Positions 59,985 through 64,000 of a stretch of DNA of 64,000 nt are shown here, in pieces. Below the pieces are notes generated by a model. That model did not search any database. It was not told the origin of the DNA and was given only the letters and a program-made list of their open reading frames with translations. The DNA comes from Rhodamnia argentea (Eukaryota > Streptophyta > Magnoliopsida > Myrtales > Myrtaceae), in the NCBI RefSeq assembly GCF_020921035.1, contig NC_063152.1:31557903-31621902 (forward strand), read 5' to 3'. A program made the position numbers and the translations under genes. The stretch's first letter is position 1, and each line of letters starts with the position of its first letter.

Positions 59985-62900
59985 CCATCGATTTCGTCCG
60001 AGTTGTTCTGTCGTGTCGTTTTTACTCAGAAGAGCTCACGAGACAACAGAGAATGCTGAAACTCTTTCCTTACTGTTGCTATTTCGTCAATTCCGAGATT
60101 CACCGGAAATAGAATATGATGTGTATATACAATAAAGATGGTGAAGAAGCCGCGTGGGCCTGGACGAAAAAGAAATTCTCGTCACGTACACGCGTTATGG
60201 GAACGAGCCCCATCGACGTCCATTTGCCATCGCCTGTACGACGTGGCGTTTTCACTACGTAATCGGGAGAGAAAGCGCTTCGCGTTTCTCTCCTGGTTAT
60301 AGCAACATTCCCCACTCTACTCTACTCTGCTCTGGCTTTGTTTGCTTGTGGTGGCCTCGTCTGGGGTTCGCCATCTGTATCATTTTCCCATTATGAAAAT
60401 TTGTCTGCTTCTGCTGGGGGAGGCTAGTCGCCCAACCTTTTCCCATTCATTTTGGCGAGAGATCTGTTTTTTGGTCTGTTCTTGCGTAGCTGCCAACTGT
60501 ACGCTGGGGTCTCTGTTTTTGCAATTTCGACCAGCTAATGGAATCGTCTAATCTATGGGCTAAAATTACTTGTTGTGAATGGCTCTGGCAAATGCTGAAA
60601 CAAGCTTTGCGATTCCATGCACATCTGCTTCTTTTCGCATCATTTGACAGTATGAGTAAGTACTGAACCTCCTACTTCAAATCGAAGTAGTTGGCTGGTC
60701 GGATAGACTTGGGACGGTAGGTCAACTCTACCCTGGGTCTGGTTTCCTTGATCTTTGTTCAGGATATTGAGTGGGGTTGTCCTACTCCTTGACCCCACAA
60801 GAATTTTGGAGGGGCTGGTTTCCTTCCTTAAGTGGGTTTACGTGCTTTTTTGGCGATGAAAGTTTGGGGGTTAGATGGCTTACTTTCAAGAGTTCTTGTT
60901 GTGGAAATCATGGTCACGGACTCGCGAACCAAGTCTCCTTTCCCTTTTGTAGGGCGGCTAGCGAAACGTCTTTGTCTTCTGGATGCAATGTCAGGCTTTT
61001 CTTCTTCTTCCCCTCCCTCCTTTTTTTGTTTATTTATTTTACTTCAAGTAGGTGGTGGGGGTGTGGACTGTGGGAGTGGGGGAAGACTGAAAACTCGTCT
61101 CTTTATGGCGCCTGTTCCCTTTCATTTTCGCACGTCGGTGCGTGCACTTTGCTTCCCCCTTGGCGCCATTCTCGAAAGCCCATCTCGATTTGAAGTCTAG
61201 GGAGCAGTGAATGCGGTTCTCGTGCACGATGGGAAGGTAGGTATCGTCAGACGTATTCATAGGTTATTGTTAGACTATGGTATGTTCGCGGCGTTTTCGC
61301 TGTACATCGTGCTTTCAGTTATTAAATACCCATAAAGTAATCACACGAGAAAAAATAGTGCGTGGGAAAAATTGTTAATCGCTTTCGTTTTGGTTATGTC
61401 GTGAGTCAACAAGTCCACGGTAACTGCAAAATCAATGTAAATTTACCGCTCAATGAATGAATTATCACCTTTCGACCAAGAGAAAAAAATGAATTATCAC
61501 CGGCCCATGGAATGAGACACTTTCCTGTATGACCCACTTTTAACCAGCGCCGTGTGTATTTTGTCCATATTTGTAGTTAGATATGGATTTGTGCTTGTTT
61601 TTTACAAGAATTAAAAAGATATTTTTCGAGTTTGGATTTGTGGGTTCCAATTGTACTTGGGAAGTTGAACCGCTAGTCTGTGCTGAACTGTGCTCGAGTG
61701 CTCAAGACTGATTTTTGCTCAGTGAGGGTGCTGTTTTGGCCCCTCGTTGGAACCCACTCGATTCTCTCATCAAAAGGCTTCGAACATGTTTTTCGTCTGA
61801 CGAGGTGGTCAGCTCATTTAAGTGGTCATCATGTTAAGTACCAAACATGGCATCTAAGTTAACCTTGCCGTACGGATGAAATCCTATCTACTTCACGTAT
61901 AATTCAAGTTTCAAATGATCTTTGGCAGTGCTTTTTTCCTTGTCAATCGCCATGTCTCTTTTGAAGCCAGCTGGAGGGATTGCCTTTGCCTTTTTTTTTA
62001 ATTAAATTTTTATTTACATTTGCTAGCTTTACCCATAGCTGTGAAAACTGACAATTCTCTTTTCTTGATCGTGATGGAGTGTTCTGTAATTAATTACATG
62101 TCATGGATTGAATCATTCTTCTCCTGTTTTCTTGGGTTTGGGCAGGCGAGGCGAGCGCTGCGAGCATTGAAGGGATTGGTCAAGATTCAAGCGCTGGTGA
62201 GAGGGCACATCGAGAGGAAGCGAACCGCCAGACTGATGCGCAAGATGCAAGCCTTACTGCGAGCCCAGGCTCGGGCACGTGCCGAGAGGGCCCAGGTTTC
62301 CGAATCTTCACAATCGAGCAGCAAGTCCTCTCACTTTCACCACCCTGTAGTGCCTCCGCTTCTCTCTTTTTCTTATCCATTTTCACTTTGTGTCTTCCTC
62401 TGGACCAGCGATTTTTCATTTGCTCGCATCGCTTGGATAATGATCTTATGCATAGCTTTCGACAATTTCCTTTATGTGTGGGAACAAGTGGACCTTCGAG
62501 AGCTGCATTTTTAAACTATTCCTGACGAACAACCTCATTTCAGGGTCCTGCAACTCCCGAAAAATCAGAGTATGTGGTTCGAAGCAAGAGTTCTAGACAG
62601 GATCAGTCGCCGGTTCTCAGGGTACGCTTTGGCCCTTAACTTGCGCTACGTGCTCTACGTTCATCATGGTCTTATTGCTTATAATCCCAGGAAAGCCCGA
62701 GGACTAGTCTGTCCTTAAGGAAACTTTAATTGCTCGAACCCCGTTATTAATTTGAGATACTCTTTGTGTTTGTTTATCTTGACGCCTTTATCAATTTGAT
62801 CCCAATGAATGCAGAGGAATGGTTCCAGAGCAAGTGGCAGGATTGTTGAATTTCAAGAAAGAGCGCCCTTGGTCCGCAATTGGTCGGATCGTCGGGTCGA

Positions 62901-63570
62901 GGAGAGACTCAGGGATCAACGTGGGATTTCAGCAAACAGTGGGCATGCTGATGATGAGAAAAGTGATAAGATCCTAGAAATCGATCCGGGGAAACCCTCC
63001 TCCACACCCAAGCGACGAAGTCCTGTACAGTCGTCTCGGCACGTGTTGCCTTCAGACCAAGCGAGTCATAGCTACACGACTTCGAAAGACTCGACGGTGC
63101 GCCAGATGGTTATTAGCCCCTCTTCATGCGAAGTGCAATCTCTAAGCCCGCTGGATTTCTCTCATGAGGTGGAGGAAGGCGCATTCTGCACTGCTGATAA
63201 CAGTCCCCAATTCTATTCCGCGTCTTCTAGGGGCGGTGGTAGTTCTAGGAGAAGCCCGTTCACTCCCACCAAGAGTGACGGCTCGAGAAGCTACTTAAGC
63301 GGCTGTTCGGACCACCCCAACTACATGGCTTATACTGAATCTTCAAAGGCCAAAGTCAGGTCAATGAGCGCTCCTAAACAGCGGCCTCACTTTGATAAAT
63401 CTAGTTCCACGAAGAGGCATTCTATACACGGTTTCGGCGAATCAAGGTCCATCTCACAGAAGGTCTTGTCCTTGCACACGAATTTCGTGAACAAAGCATA
63501 TCCGGGGTCTGGTCGCTTGGACAGGCACGGGATGCCAGTAAGAGGCGATGGGCACGGGTATGGATACTAG
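58891..63570 (+). CDS. IQ67-domain (IQD) calmodulin-binding protein
   Basis: Exons 58891-59328, 62146-62346, 62544-62621 and 62815-63570 give 490 aa. IQD proteins are basic scaffolds that bind calmodulin and associate with microtubules, the nucleus or the plasma membrane. The start [16 protein letters not shown] is typical. A proline run, an Arg/Asp stretch and a long alanine-rich helix (residues about 60-115) follow. The IQ67 domain spans about 130-190, with [22 protein letters not shown] and [11 protein letters not shown] spaced 11-15 residues apart. The phase-0 intron inside the first IQ motif is diagnostic of the family. The Ser-rich C-terminal half ends in a DUF4005 segment ([20 protein letters not shown]). 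It is closest to the IQD22-25 group from memory, but the paralogue is not fixed. Intron 1 is 2.8 kb and contains a CT microsatellite. Confidence 0.93.
59945..59982 (+). repeat. (CT)n microsatellite in IQD intron 1
   Basis: A CT run of about 38 bp lies inside the 2.8-kb first intron. It has no evident splice role because it is over 2 kb from the acceptor. Confidence 0.9.
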
Positions 63571-64000
63571 AGGAAGGTACAGAAGATACTATTGTCGGTC
63601 TCTTCGTCACTGGTATGTATCAAACTATCTTAGAATTGAAGTAAGTCACCATTAGGGTAGTAGGTCTTCATATCTAACTGTGAAGCCGCAGTATAACCAT
63701 TGTCCCACAGGTTATCATTGCTCTAGAGAACTTCTAATTCAGTTTGCACGTCTTTTAATCTAACTTTTGCGACTCTGCCACATTTGTTCTCCCAAGTATT
63801 ACGGATCCGCTAGAATTGTCAAGGGAGATATATCACCTTATAGGATTTACGCGACTTTCTTTTACTGTACATGTGTGCATTCCTTGAACAGTGCCCTGCC
63901 CATTCACTGGTGGCATCTTTTACGACAACAGATGCACAAACAAACAAACCGTCGTGGAAATGGCTGTTTTCTGCATGTTTTCCACATTCTCTTCTTGCGA
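63571..64000. other. 3' flank of the IQD gene
   Basis: AT-rich DNA after the IQD stop codon, probably the 3' UTR and beyond. No further gene, repeat or RNA was recognised before the window ends. Confidence 0.5.

Noticed and set aside
1019..63570. A biosynthetic or functional gene cluster
   Set aside because: The eight genes belong to unrelated processes, lie on both strands and are spaced by repeats; nothing suggests coordinated function.

Overview
This window is nuclear DNA from a flowering plant, almost certainly a eudicot. Eight multi-exon protein-coding genes with short GT-AG introns can be read, and all belong to plant gene families. They are separated by AT-rich intergenic DNA full of microsatellites and small inverted-repeat (MITE-like) elements. 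There is no bacterial, organellar or viral gene content. The style of the repeats made me think of a woody rosid such as Myrtaceae, but that is only an impression. Gene models were built by hand from reading frame, splice consensus and remembered family sequences, and every model closes in frame.

Layout from left to right: (1) a hexose/H+ symporter of the STP family (+, 1019-3122, 4 exons). (2) LPLAT1, an MBOAT lysophospholipid acyltransferase (-, 4772-9220, 8 exons), convergent with the STP gene. (3) An F-box/PP2-A13-type protein (-, 11060-14220, 3 exons). (4) About 5.6 kb of intergenic repeats. (5) PUX8, a UBA/UIM/UBX adaptor of CDC48/p97 (-, 19815-25036, 11 exons), with a tRNA-derived SINE in one intron. 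(6) About 4.3 kb of repeats. (7) PIG-U, a GPI transamidase subunit (+, 29354-35100, 14 exons, one GC-AG intron). (8) About 5.5 kb containing two foldback elements. (9) A CYP87A-type cytochrome P450 (+, 40579-42847, 9 exons). (10) A PAS-domain Raf-like MAPKKK (+, 45081-51843, 14 exons). (11) About 7 kb of gene-poor DNA with MITEs and an LTR-retrotransposon remnant. (12) An IQ67-domain calmodulin-binding protein (+, 58891-63570, 4 exons).

The genes do not form a pathway or cluster. Sugar import, phospholipid remodelling, ubiquitin and CDC48 adaptors, GPI anchoring, a P450, a kinase and a calmodulin-binding scaffold lie side by side as in ordinary plant euchromatin. I found no convincing undescribed biological system. 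The most noteworthy items are the SINE with its target-site duplication, the large foldback elements, a GC-AG intron in PIG-U, a tandem GTG splice donor in PUX8, a G-quadruplex-forming run, and a 54-bp duplication just downstream of the PUX8 stop codon.
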